Part shown: positions 1 to 7,000 of the stretch, in pieces
Numbering within the stretch: the first letter of the stretch is position 1
Layout of the letters: each line of letters starts with the position of its first letter
From: an uncultured Clostridia bacterium
GTDB lineage: Bacteria; Bacillota; Clostridia; HGM11514
Direction: 5' to 3'
Assembly (NCBI GenBank): GCA_934489915.1
Contig: CAKSSZ010000058.1
Coordinates: 1-8,207 of the forward strand
DNA: 8,207 nucleotides
Notes under the pieces: model-generated
Told to the model about the DNA's origin: nothing
The model's input: only the letters and a program-made list of their open reading frames with translations
Database searches by the model: none
Translations under genes and position numbers: made by a program

Positions 1-27
1 AAAGGATATTCTTGCTTTTTTGCCGGT

Positions 28-54
28 ATAACCCCTCCTTGTGACGCATATAGT
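28..54 (+). promoter_or_regulatory. Putative sigma-E-type promoter of spoIIID
   Basis: An ATA at 28-30 is followed after 16 bases by CATATAGT at 47-54. This fits the mother-cell sigma-E pattern known from Bacillus (ATA, 16-18 bases, CATAYAHT) at all but one position of the -10. It lies 30 bases upstream of the spoIIID start, which fits the known sigma-E control of spoIIID. A 6-bp inverted repeat, TGACGC (42-47) and GCGTCA (63-68), overlaps the -10 element and the start of the transcript. It could be an operator or a small leader hairpin. The promoter is read by eye only. Confidence 0.55.
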
Positions 55-83
55 GGAGTAAAGCGTCATGAGGAGGCGGTGGT

Positions 84-362
84 TTGAATACGCAGATCGA
101 AGAAAGAACCATACGGCTGGCAGAATATATTTTGGAGCACAAAGCGACCGTGCGGGACGCTGCCGGGAAATTCGGTATTTCTAAATCTACGGTACATAAA
201 GATGTGACTCAGCGGCTGATGCGGCTGAACCGTGAACTGTACCGGGAGGTGGGGGAGGTACTGGCAGAGAACAAATCGGTGCGCCATATCCGAGGGGGGA
301 TGGCGACCAGACAAAAATATTTGGAACAAAAAAAGAAAAGATTAAAGGGAAACGGCCATTAA
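84..362 (+). CDS. spoIIID: Sporulation transcriptional regulator SpoIIID
   Basis: A 92-residue protein that closely resembles SpoIIID, the small DNA-binding regulator that acts in the mother cell during sporulation, activating and repressing sigma-E-dependent genes and preparing the switch to sigma-K. The helix-turn-helix is at about residues 21-45, with the family-typical run GISKSTVHKDV at 31-41. It is followed by the conserved RHIRGG stretch at 67-72, just before a Lys/Arg-rich C-terminal tail that in B. subtilis SpoIIID contributes to DNA contact. The length matches the family (about 90 aa). The start is TTG at 84, chosen because a perfect AGGAGG (71-76) sits 7 bases before it and the N-terminal alignment (ERTIRLAEYIL) begins there. 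A sigma-E-like promoter lies upstream. The gene ends in the shared terminator and converges on the copper operon; no functional link to that operon is implied. Identification is secure. Confidence 0.96.
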   Translation: MNTQIEERTIRLAEYILEHKATVRDAAGKFGISKSTVHKDVTQRLMRLNRELYREVGEVLAENKSVRHIRGGMATRQKYLEQKKKRLKGNGH

Positions 363-408
363 AAAAGCGTTGCAGCAAATGAAATAATTTTGCTGCAACG
401 CTTTTTTT
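361..408. terminator. Bidirectional intrinsic terminator between spoIIID and the copper operon
   Basis: A near-perfect hairpin: the left arm AAAAAAGCGTTGCAGCAAA (361-379) pairs with the right arm ending in TTTGCTGCAACGCTTTTTT, with a loop of about 8-10 bases. The GC core has a T-run after it on the plus strand and, because the left arm begins with six A, also on the minus strand. It can therefore end transcripts from both sides. The stop codons of both convergent genes lie within or against its A/T flanks (360-362 plus strand, 409-407 minus strand), so fewer than 50 bases separate the two coding regions. Confidence 0.9.
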
Positions 409-655
409 AAAATCCAAATAACCTCTTTTTTTCGTATGGCTCCGAAGAGACGGAAAGAAGCTTGTAGCCGGTGGGGGCAATGGCCTGCTCCAATGTTTCC
501 CGGGGAATCGGCTCCTCGCTGAGAATGACGGTTTCTCCGCTTTTGTGAGAGGAAGTTACTTTTTTGACCGGGATGTTTTGCCGGATGGCGTCATTTAAGT
601 GAGATTCACACATGCCGCACATCATGCCGTCAATTTTTAAGGTTGTTTTTGTCAT
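407..655 (-). CDS. Small HMA-domain copper-binding protein (CopZ-like chaperone)
   Basis: A cytoplasmic protein of 82 residues (85 if the upstream ATG at 664 is used) consisting of one heavy-metal-associated domain. The metal site is the GMMCGMC loop near the N-terminus, with the two cysteines as Cu(I) ligands. The rest has the expected betaalphabetabetaalphabeta pattern, with a hydrophobic GYKLLSV strand near the C-terminus, then a short charged tail ending KKRLFGF. Such proteins carry Cu(I) to CopA or to CsoR-type sensors, or buffer it. It is the third gene of the csoR-copA operon. The ATG at 664 overlaps the copA stop (ATGA), but the Shine-Dalgarno-like GAAAGGA (670-664) lies directly on that codon and 8 bases before the ATG at 655, so 655 is preferred. 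The domain differs from classical CopZ in the CGMCESH sequence, so the symbol is left empty. Metal identity (copper) is inferred from the neighbours. Confidence 0.87.
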   Translation of the reverse strand: MTKTTLKIDGMMCGMCESHLNDAIRQNIPVKKVTSSHKSGETVILSEEPIPRETLEQAIAPTGYKLLSVSSEPYEKKRLFGF

Positions 656-660
656 TTCTT

Positions 661-3114
661 TCATCCTTTCTTTGATTTTTTTAAATGATATCCTGCTTGC
701 TCCACAGCCGAACGAAGCTGTTTAGGATCGACTGTGTGAGAGGTGGTCAGGATGACCTTTCCGGTTTTGTGATTTGGCTGGGCACAGGTGACCCCGTCCA
801 GCTGTTCTAAAGCTTGCTTGACTCGCCCTTCACAGTGAGCGCACATCATACCCTTGACCCGCAGGACGGTTTGCGGTGCTTGATTGGCGGGAGTACGGAA
901 CAGATTCAGCCGCAGGGCATTGGTGACTACGCAAAAGCTGGACAGACTCATGGCCGCAGCGCCAAACATGGGATTTAGGGTCAACCCCAGAGGAACAAAC
1001 ACGCCGGCTGCCAGGGGGATGCCGATTGTATTGTAGAAAAATGCCCAAAACAAATTTTCATGAATATTCCGCAAGGTTGCCCGGCTAAGACGGATGGCGG
1101 CGGGAACGTCGGACAGAACGCTTTTCATCAATACCACATCGGCGGCGTCGATGGCGATATCAGTTCCGGCACCGATGGCGATGCCGGTATCTGCCCGCGT
1201 CAGGGCGGGGGCGTCGTTGATGCCATCTCCCACCATAGCGACCTTCCCTTTTTGCTGCAGCCGGCGGATGATTTTTTCTTTTTCGTCCGGCAAAACCCCG
1301 GCAATTACTTGATCCACCCCTGCCTGTTCACCGATGACTTGGGCGGTTTTTTCATGATCGCCGGTGAGCATGATCACTTGAATTCCCATTTCCTGCAGAG
1401 TACGGATGGCAGCGGGGCTGTCCGGCTTTATGGTATCCGCAACTGCGATCATACCAAAAAATCGTTTGCTGCTGCTAAAAAGGAGAGGGGTTTTCCCTTC
1501 CTCGGAAAGAGCGTCTGCCCGACGTTTTACAGCGGGGGAGAGGGGGAGGCGGGTTTCTATAAAACGAAGGCTGCCTCCGAAGTATTCTTCGCCGTTGCAG
1601 CGGGCGGTGACGCCGTTCCCGGGCAATGCGGAAAAATCGGTGACCTCACAAGGGGTAAGGGTGGTTTCGTAGGCGCAGACTGCCTTTGCCAGGGGGTGCT
1701 CGCTTTTTTGTTCCAGGGAAAGGGCGATGGTGAGCAGCTCCTCCTCCGTACAGCCCTGGTCGGGGATCAGGTCAGTCACCCGCGGTTCCCCTTGGGTGAC
1801 GGTGCCGGTTTTATCCAGAGCAACAATTTTGACCTTGCCGGTTTCCTCCAGAGCCTGGGCGGTTTTGAATAAAATCCCCTGCTTGGCACCTACGCCGTTT
1901 CCTACCATAATGGCAACCGGTGTGGCAAGCCCCAGAGCGCAGGGACAGCTAATGACCAGGACGGAAATTCCCCGTGCCAGCGCATACGGGAAGGTTTGCC
2001 CCAAGAACCGCCATACAAGAAAGGTCAAAAGAGAAAGGGCAATGACCACCGGCACAAACACGCCGGAAACCCGATCTGCAATTTTGGCAATGGGGGCTTT
2101 TGTGGCTGCGGCGTCACTGACCATCCGGATGATTTGGGAGAGCGTGGTATCTGCCCCCACCCGTGTGGCTCGGCATTCCAAAAATCCGGACTGATTGACT
2201 GTAGCGGCGCTGACCGGATCCCCGGGGGCTTTCTCCACCGGGATGCTTTCTCCCGTCAGGGCAGATTCATTCACTGTGCCGGTTCCCCGGGTGACGACCC
2301 CGTCTGTCGGGATACTTTCCCCGGGGCGCACCACGAAGGAATCTCCGGGGGCGACCTCCTCCACCGGGACGGTTACCTCCTTGCCTTCCCGCAGTACCAC
2401 TGCGGTTTTGGGGGAGAGACTGAGCAGACCTTTGAGTGCGTCTGTGGTTTTTCCCTTAGAATGAGCCTCCAGCATTTTTCCTACAGTGATCAGGGTGAGG
2501 ATCATGGCGGCGGACTCAAAGTAAAATTCGTGCATCAGGATCATAACGCGAGCATGATCTCCGCTGAGCTGAGCGTCTGTCATCATAAACAGAGCCGCCA
2601 CACTCCAGAGGAAGGAGGCGGAGGCGCCCAGGGCGACCAACGTGTCCATATTCGGCGCACGGTGCCACAGCCCCCGAAAGCCGCTGATGAAAAATTTCTG
2701 GTTGATGACCATGACACCGGCTGTCAGCAGCAGCTGGATCAGACCCATGGCAATGTGGTTTCCGTTGAGCCGGGAGGGCAGCGGCCAGCCCCACATCATA
2801 TGCCCCATAGAGAAGTACATCAGAACCAATAAAAGGAGAACAGAGGAAATCAACCGGGGTTTGAGGGTGGATTCGGTTTTTTGCGGGGCGGCGGTTTTTG
2901 GACGGTCGGTAATCCCTTGAGAGGGGGCGGCGCCATATCCTGCCTGTTCCACGGCGGCTATGACGGAGTCAGCCGACGCTGTGCCGGAGACGGTCATGGA
3001 ATTGGTGAGCAAATTGACCGAAACTTCCGTGACGCCCTCCACGGCCTTTACCGCCTTTTCCACCCGGCTGCTGCAGGCGGCGCAGCTCATGCCGGTAATT
3101 TGATAGGATTGCAT
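661..3114 (-). CDS. copA: Copper-exporting P1B-1-type ATPase CopA
   Basis: An 817-residue membrane pump that uses ATP to export Cu(I) from the cytoplasm. In order: an N-terminal HMA domain (MSCAAC, Cys 11 and 14); a linker; membrane helices in about 90-210; the actuator domain with TGES at 287-290; the transport-site CPC at 390-392 in [11 protein letters not shown]; the phosphorylation site DKTGT at 434-438 (Asp 434); the SEHP nucleotide-binding signature at 471-474; TGD at 584-586; the hinge GDGINDAP at 629-636; a YN pair at 694-695; and the MSLSS motif at 722-726. CPC plus YN plus M..SS is the P1B-1 Cu(I) signature. A second HMA domain follows the last membrane segment (GMMCAHC, Cys 758 and 761), an addition many CopA proteins lack. 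The ATG at 3114 has AAAGGAG 7 bases upstream. The gene lies 82 bases after csoR and overlaps the next gene's upstream ATG, so it is probably expressed from the CsoR-controlled promoter. Reading frame and motifs are intact. Confidence 0.97.
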   Translation of the reverse strand: MQSYQITGMSCAACSSRVEKAVKAVEGVTEVSVNLLTNSMTVSGTASADSVIAAVEQAGYGAAPSQGITDRPKTAAPQKTESTLKPRLISSVLLLLVLMYFSMGHMMWGWPLPSRLNGNHIAMGLIQLLLTAGVMVINQKFFISGFRGLWHRAPNMDTLVALGASASFLWSVAALFMMTDAQLSGDHARVMILMHEFYFESAAMILTLITVGKMLEAHSKGKTTDALKGLLSLSPKTAVVLREGKEVTVPVEEVAPGDSFVVRPGESIPTDGVVTRGTGTVNESALTGESIPVEKAPGDPVSAATVNQSGFLECRATRVGADTTLSQIIRMVSDAAATKAPIAKIADRVSGVFVPVVIALSLLTFLVWRFLGQTFPYALARGISVLVISCPCALGLATPVAIMVGNGVGAKQGILFKTAQALEETGKVKIVALDKTGTVTQGEPRVTDLIPDQGCTEEELLTIALSLEQKSEHPLAKAVCAYETTLTPCEVTDFSALPGNGVTARCNGEEYFGGSLRFIETRLPLSPAVKRRADALSEEGKTPLLFSSSKRFFGMIAVADTIKPDSPAAIRTLQEMGIQVIMLTGDHEKTAQVIGEQAGVDQVIAGVLPDEKEKIIRRLQQKGKVAMVGDGINDAPALTRADTGIAIGAGTDIAIDAADVVLMKSVLSDVPAAIRLSRATLRNIHENLFWAFFYNTIGIPLAAGVFVPLGLTLNPMFGAAAMSLSSFCVVTNALRLNLFRTPANQAPQTVLRVKGMMCAHCEGRVKQALEQLDGVTCAQPNHKTGKVILTTSHTVDPKQLRSAVEQAGYHLKKSKKG

Positions 3115-3154
3115 AGCAAAGCTCCTTTCTTTTTCTTTATCCTTTCCAAAATCA

Positions 3155-3188
3155 AGAGGAATATTTGCCGGATGAAGGAGATTCCTCT
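3155..3188 (-). other. Inverted repeat in the csoR-copA intergenic gap
   Basis: The 82-base gap between csoR and copA holds an 8-bp perfect inverted repeat, AGAGGAAT (3155-3162) and ATTCCTCT (3181-3188), with an 18-base loop. A competing pairing joins CCGGA and TCCGG, which lie in and beside the same region. Neither is followed by a clear T-run on the minus strand, so it is not a convincing terminator. It may act as an mRNA-processing or partial attenuation element that sets sensor-to-pump ratio, or it may have no role. Confidence 0.35.
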
Positions 3189-3196
3189 CCGGGTAC

Positions 3197-3502
3197 TTAT
3201 TTCATTAGCTTGCGAAGCGTTTCCATCAGTTCATCTACCACTTCGCTTCGCCCTTTTTGCAAATCCTGAGTAACGCAGGTGTGCAGGTGGGCGGAAAGCA
3301 GCTCCCGATTAAAGGCATTTAAGGCGGCAGTAACGGCGGCGGACTGGATGAGAATATCATTGCAGTAATCGTCCCGCTCCAGCATGGCCTGCAAGCCGCG
3401 GATCTGCCCTTCAATCCGCTTTAACCGATTGGACAGCTTTTTCTTTTGCTCCGGGGAGCGATGGGTGGTTTTATGACAACAGCAGGTGTTTGCCTTTTCC
3501 AT
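3197..3502 (-). CDS. csoR: CsoR-family copper-sensing transcriptional repressor
   Basis: A 101-residue all-helical repressor of the CsoR/RcnR/FrmR (DUF156) family that binds operator DNA when free of metal and is released by Cu(I). The first helix has the family-typical [17 protein letters not shown] (25-41). The copper ligands are visible as Cys 47 (DDYCNDIL), His 72 and Cys 76 (AHLHTC). Their spacing of 25 and 4 residues equals that of Cys36, His61 and Cys65 in M. tuberculosis CsoR, supporting copper over nickel or formaldehyde sensing. An unusual Cys/His cluster (CCCH, residues 7-10) precedes the core. The ATG at 3502 has AAAGGAG 8 bases upstream. A longer in-frame ATG at 3553 is excluded because it lies in the -35 element of the gene's own promoter. 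First gene of the operon csoR-copA-HMA protein and probably autoregulated through the palindrome at 3530-3546. Confidence 0.95.
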   Translation of the reverse strand: MEKANTCCCHKTTHRSPEQKKKLSNRLKRIEGQIRGLQAMLERDDYCNDILIQSAAVTAALNAFNRELLSAHLHTCVTQDLQKGRSEVVDELMETLRKLMK

Positions 3503-3524
3503 AGAAAACACTCCTTTCATTTTC

Positions 3525-3553
3525 ATTATATACCCCCGAGGGGTATTTGTCAA
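3525..3553 (-). promoter_or_regulatory. Consensus sigma-A promoter of the copper operon
   Basis: Read on the minus strand, TTGACA (3553-3548) is followed by a 17-base spacer and TATAAT (3530-3525): both hexamers and the spacing are exact consensus. Transcription would start near 3518, leaving a short leader with the csoR ribosome-binding site. So strong a promoter implies that the operon is held down by a repressor, whose site occupies the spacer. Confidence 0.92.
3530..3546. promoter_or_regulatory. CsoR operator palindrome
   Basis: ATACCCC (3530-3536), CGA, GGGGTAT (3540-3546) is a perfect 7-bp inverted repeat with a 3-base centre. It is the TACCCC/GGGGTA type known for CsoR sites upstream of Firmicutes copper operons. 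It fills almost exactly the spacer between -35 and -10, so bound CsoR should block RNA polymerase directly. Only one such site was seen; none lies before copA. Confidence 0.9.
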
Positions 3554-3584
3554 GAGCTTTTTTCAGAAAAATTTGTTTGGGGAG

Positions 3585-3613
3585 TTGCTTTTTGGAGGCG
3601 GTTGTGGTATACT
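3585..3613 (+). promoter_or_regulatory. Sigma-A promoter of the cobalamin-riboswitch transcript
   Basis: TTGCTT (3585-3590), a 17-base spacer, then TATACT (3608-3613) preceded by an extended -10 TGG (3605-3607). Transcription would begin near 3620, giving an untranslated leader of about 380 bases. It diverges from the copper operon promoter, with about 30 bases between the two -35 elements. Confidence 0.75.
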
Positions 3614-3660
3614 AAAAATAAATGATATCACACAAAGTGTCGGCTGTTCTGTTGAGGAGC

Positions 3661-3830
3661 AGCAGGTGAAAAGGGAACCGGGTGAGAATCCCGGACGGTA
3701 CCAGCCGCTGTATGCGTCTGAACGCTTTTTTGTTTCGTCGGTGAAAGCCGGTCATTGGGAAACTGAGAAGGCAGAGGCAAAAGCGCCTGATGTTGTAACA
3801 TCAGATAAGACGTGAGTCAGAAGACCTGCT
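3661..3830 (+). promoter_or_regulatory. Cobalamin (adenosylcobalamin-class) riboswitch aptamer
   Basis: The conserved elements of the cobalamin riboswitch are present in order: AGGGAACCGGGTGAGAATCC (3672-3691) with its CCGGG/CCCGG stem; ACGG and the B12 box GCCGCTG (3704-3710); and the 3' element AGTCAGAAGACCTGC (3815-3829). The closing stem P1 pairs AGCAGGT (3661-3667) with ACCTGCT (3824-3830) perfectly. A peripheral hairpin CTGATGTT/AACATCAG lies at 3787-3804. No coding sequence fits the region. It senses cellular cobalamin and, with the terminator downstream, should turn the following gene off when B12 is plentiful. The subclass (adenosyl- or methyl/aquo-type) is not decided here. Confidence 0.93.
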
Positions 3831-3871
3831 TTGATGCCGCCGCACCTGAGAGGGGGAGGGGGTAGTTTTGC

Positions 3872-3899
3872 TGCACCGTCGGAAGATGCCGAGGGGTGT
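3872..3899 (+). other. Hairpin in the riboswitch expression platform
   Basis: Between aptamer and terminator, CACC-TCGG (3874-3882) can pair with CCGA-GGTG (3889-3898) around a 6-base loop, AAGATG. It follows a purine-rich tract with two runs of five G (3852-3862). In many cobalamin riboswitches a hairpin 3' of the core docks onto loop L5 (the kissing loop); this is a candidate for that element, but the loop complement was not verified. Confidence 0.4.
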
Positions 3900-3937
3900 T
3901 CTTTTGGTACGGCAAATTGTGAATTGCACAGAAAAAG

Positions 3938-3973
3938 ACTGCTGTGGAACCAAAGCTTCCGGGCAGTTTTTTT
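3938..3973 (+). terminator. Riboswitch-controlled intrinsic terminator
   Basis: ACTGC (3938-3942) pairs with GCAGT (3963-3967) and GGAA (3946-3949) with TTCC (3957-3960), separated by a small internal loop. Seven T follow (3967-3973), and A's upstream of the stem can pair into them. It ends 28 bases before the start codon of the next gene, as expected for a transcription-attenuating riboswitch. A competing pairing, TTTGGT (3903-3908) with ACCAAA (3949-3954), would disrupt the inner stem and is a possible antiterminator. Confidence 0.82.
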
Positions 3974-4001
3974 GCTTGGAAAAAAGAAAGGTGAGGTTAC
4001 T

Positions 4002-7000
4002 ATGCAAAAAAGAAAGCAAGGGCTGGCACTGCTATTGCTCTTAACCATGCTGGTGTCCGTTTTGGCGGTACCGGTTTGGGCGGATGAAACGGTTTACTCG
4101 ATCAAATCGGCGCAGGACTTGGTCGATTTGGGCGGTCGGGATCTGACGGGCGTCATTGAGCTATGCTGTGATTTGGACATGGCAGGTCAGACGATGGAGT
4201 CTATTTCATCCTTTTCCGGTATCTTCCGCGGGAATGGATATGCCATTTCCAACCTGAAGATTGAGGGCGAGCGGAAAACAGTGTTAAAATGGAACGACCC
4301 CTACCAGGGTCTTGGGCTGATTTCCGTAGGCTCCGGTCGGGTGGAGGATCTGGTGCTGGAGCAGCCGCAGATCCAATTGCAGGCCGGGCAGAGCACCGGC
4401 GTTGCAGCGTTGATCGGCTCGGTCACGGAGGGCGAGTCTGTTGTTTTGAAAAACTGCGCTGTGGTTGGCGGCCAGGTACAGTCCGCTTCGGAAAAAACCA
4501 CTCATGTGGGCGCCCTGGTGGGAAATCTGGTCAATGGCAGCTTGACGATTTCCGGGTGCTTCAGCACGGCTGATATTTCTTATACCGGCTCCAAGCAGCC
4601 CTCCACCTGCTACGCAGGAGGCTTGATTGGGTATGTCAGCAGCAGCGATGTAACGGTGGAAAATTCCGCAGTGTTGGGGAATGTGGCAAGCTATTCCGGT
4701 ACCTCCGGTTATGCCGGCGGTATGATCGGGATCATTAACGGTTCCAACTCCAATAAGACGGTGTCCTTTACGCACTGTTATGTGAGCGGAGCGGTGACGG
4801 GCGGATCAGCTTTTGCTTTTATTTACACCGGGAAATATTCTGCCCCGGTCATTCAGGTGACCGATTGTTATTATAATAAGGAAGTCAATTCGGCGAAGCT
4901 CCTTTGCTTTGGGGAAAAGGCGAATGTCACGGGAACGGTGACCGGGATCAATACGGCGGATTTTGCAGCCTTGTCCTTGGGAGAGGGCTTTCAAATACGG
5001 GATGGCTTTCCCTTGCCGGCCTGGTATGGGGCGGCTTCTTCCCTGACGGTTACGGTGCAGCCGGAGGATGCGCAGGTGACCCTGACCGATGAGCAGGGAA
5101 CGGCGCAGACGGCAGAACAGGCAGGGAATGCTTATACGTATTCCTTAACAAACGGTACTTATACCCTGAGCGTGACTTCTCAGGATGGGGAGTGGATTCC
5201 TCAAACGGTGCCGGTTGTAGTAGGAAAGGGCACCCGGGAGGTTTCTGTTTCGTTAAAGCGCAAGACCTATCCCCTGCATTTTGCGGTAACTCCCGAGGAG
5301 GCGCAGGTGCAGCTCCGGGACGAAAACGGGTTCATCACGCCCCGGGAGGATGGCAGCTATCAGTTGGTTCGGGGCAGTTATTCCTATGAGGTGACCGCCT
5401 TTGGATATGAATCGGCGCAGGGTGAGGTGAAGGTGCCTGAAGAACAGGAGGTTACCCTTTCTCTGAAGGAAACCCCTCGGTATGAGGTGCGGTTCTTCCT
5501 TTATCCCGCATCAGCCGGTGGGAAAATTCAGGTAACAAACGGAGATACCGGACTGGTCATGCAAGGAGAGCAGGGGCGCTACCGTTTGCCGGAGGGAGTC
5601 TATGATTACCAAATTACGGCGGATGGATACCGTACCCGCAGCGGTTCCTTTGCAGTTCCCGGTACTGAAGAGCTGACGGTAACCTTAATTGCCGGCAGCA
5701 GCTGGGACGGGGAAATGACAGAATCCCTGTCCGGCAAAGGAACCCAGGAGGAGCCGTACCAAATTAGAACCGCAGGCGACCTTGCCCGGATGGCGCAGCA
5801 GGTCAATGAGATTGCAGGCATGGACAAGGCATGCTACAGTCTGGAAGCGGATTTAGATTTGGGGTACCTGCCCTGGACGCCCGTTGGAAAAACCTCGGTC
5901 GCTGCATTCCGGGGAATATTCTTGGGGAACGGTCATCAGATCAGCGGGTTGAACGTTTCCAGCCAGGATCGGAAGGCGTATGCCTATTACGGGTTGTTTG
6001 GCTGCTTAACAGACGCTACGGTAAAAAATCTGACCGTTTGCGGGGAAATTTATTGCGATGAGAGCACAGGACTGTCCGGCGGATTGGCCGGGGCAGCTGT
6101 TGGCAATACAGTGATCGAAGGCTGTGCCGGGGCGGTTTCGGTTTCGGCGCAGGCAAGGAGCACAGCGGGTGGCCTGGTGGGGCTGTGCCGCAAGAGCGAT
6201 GAAATTGGGTATCAGTGGCTGGATAATACAGTCCGGTTGGTCAATTGCCTGAATCGGGGAGATGTGCTGATCTTCGGCGAGGATCGGGATCCCTTCTCCC
6301 AAGGCACAGCAGGCGGACTGGTAGGGTACAGCAAAAACTGCGTTCAGTTTGAAAATTGCGCCAACACAGGAGCGATAACCGGTGCGAACCTGGCAGCCGG
6401 TATCTGCGGGAACATGGGGTCGGCGCAGGGGGATCATTGTCATCCCTTCCTAAACAACTGTTATAACAGCGGAAAAATTTCAGGAAAGATGGGCGCCTAT
6501 CCGATTTACGGAAAGAATCACATGGCGCAGCAATATGTGACCGGCTGCTATACCTTTGCCGATTGTTACGCTCAGACCAATTCCTATGTGACCGAGACCA
6601 CCGGTGAGGAACTGACGGGCTTATTGGGTGACGGATGGAGCCGGGAGGAGCAGGTGAACGGCGGGCTGCCCTATCCTGCCGGGGTGCGGGTGCCGCCGTA
6701 TAGCGATGAGCTTTCCCGGGAGGCTGCCAAGTATGCGGATCTCCTTTCCATTCCTGCCGACGCCAAGGTGGGGGACGTATTTTCTCTCCTTACTTCGGGG
6801 GCAAAGGCAGACGAACAGGTGCAGGTGCGGTTTGTGCCGACAGAAAGCAATTATCTCACCTTGCAGCGGGATGGGCTGCTCACCTTAAAGCAAACCAACG
6901 AAACCGGAGCGGCAGTGACGGAAACCCTCACCTTGCAGCTAACCGGTGACGCAGGCCGGCTGAGACGGAAGGTAACAGTGGTGATTTATCCCTCCTCTTC

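Noticed and set aside
1060..1872. 270-codon open frame on the plus strand inside copA
   Set aside because: It lies antisense to the P-type ATPase, whose motifs are all intact. The translated sequence is rich in Gly and His with no recognisable domain, and no ribosome-binding site or promoter was seen.
1996..2832. 278-codon open frame on the plus strand inside copA
   Set aside because: Also antisense to copA; low-complexity composition typical of a reverse-frame shadow in a GC-richer gene.
3503..3553. Extension of csoR to the upstream ATG at 3553
   Set aside because: These bases hold the -35, operator and -10 elements, so the extra 17 codons would not be transcribed from that promoter; the ATG at 3502 has a proper ribosome-binding site.
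3486..3815. 109-codon plus-strand frame across the copper promoter and the riboswitch
   Set aside because: It covers conserved aptamer sequence and divergent promoters; the protein has no recognisable features.
3852..3862. G-quadruplex in the riboswitch leader
   Set aside because: Only two G5 runs are present; a stable intramolecular quadruplex would have to be two-tiered with very short loops, so it is mentioned only as a G-rich tract.
3752..4048. 98-codon minus-strand frame over the riboswitch expression platform
   Set aside because: Antisense to the structured leader and terminator; no ribosome-binding site and no protein family resemblance.
4284..4775. 163-codon minus-strand frame inside the large surface protein gene
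   Set aside because: The plus-strand frame is continuous and carries clear GLUG repeats here; the opposite strand is a codon-bias shadow.
6006..6443. 145-codon minus-strand frame inside the second GLUG block
   Set aside because: Same reason: antisense to an intact coding frame with recognisable repeats.
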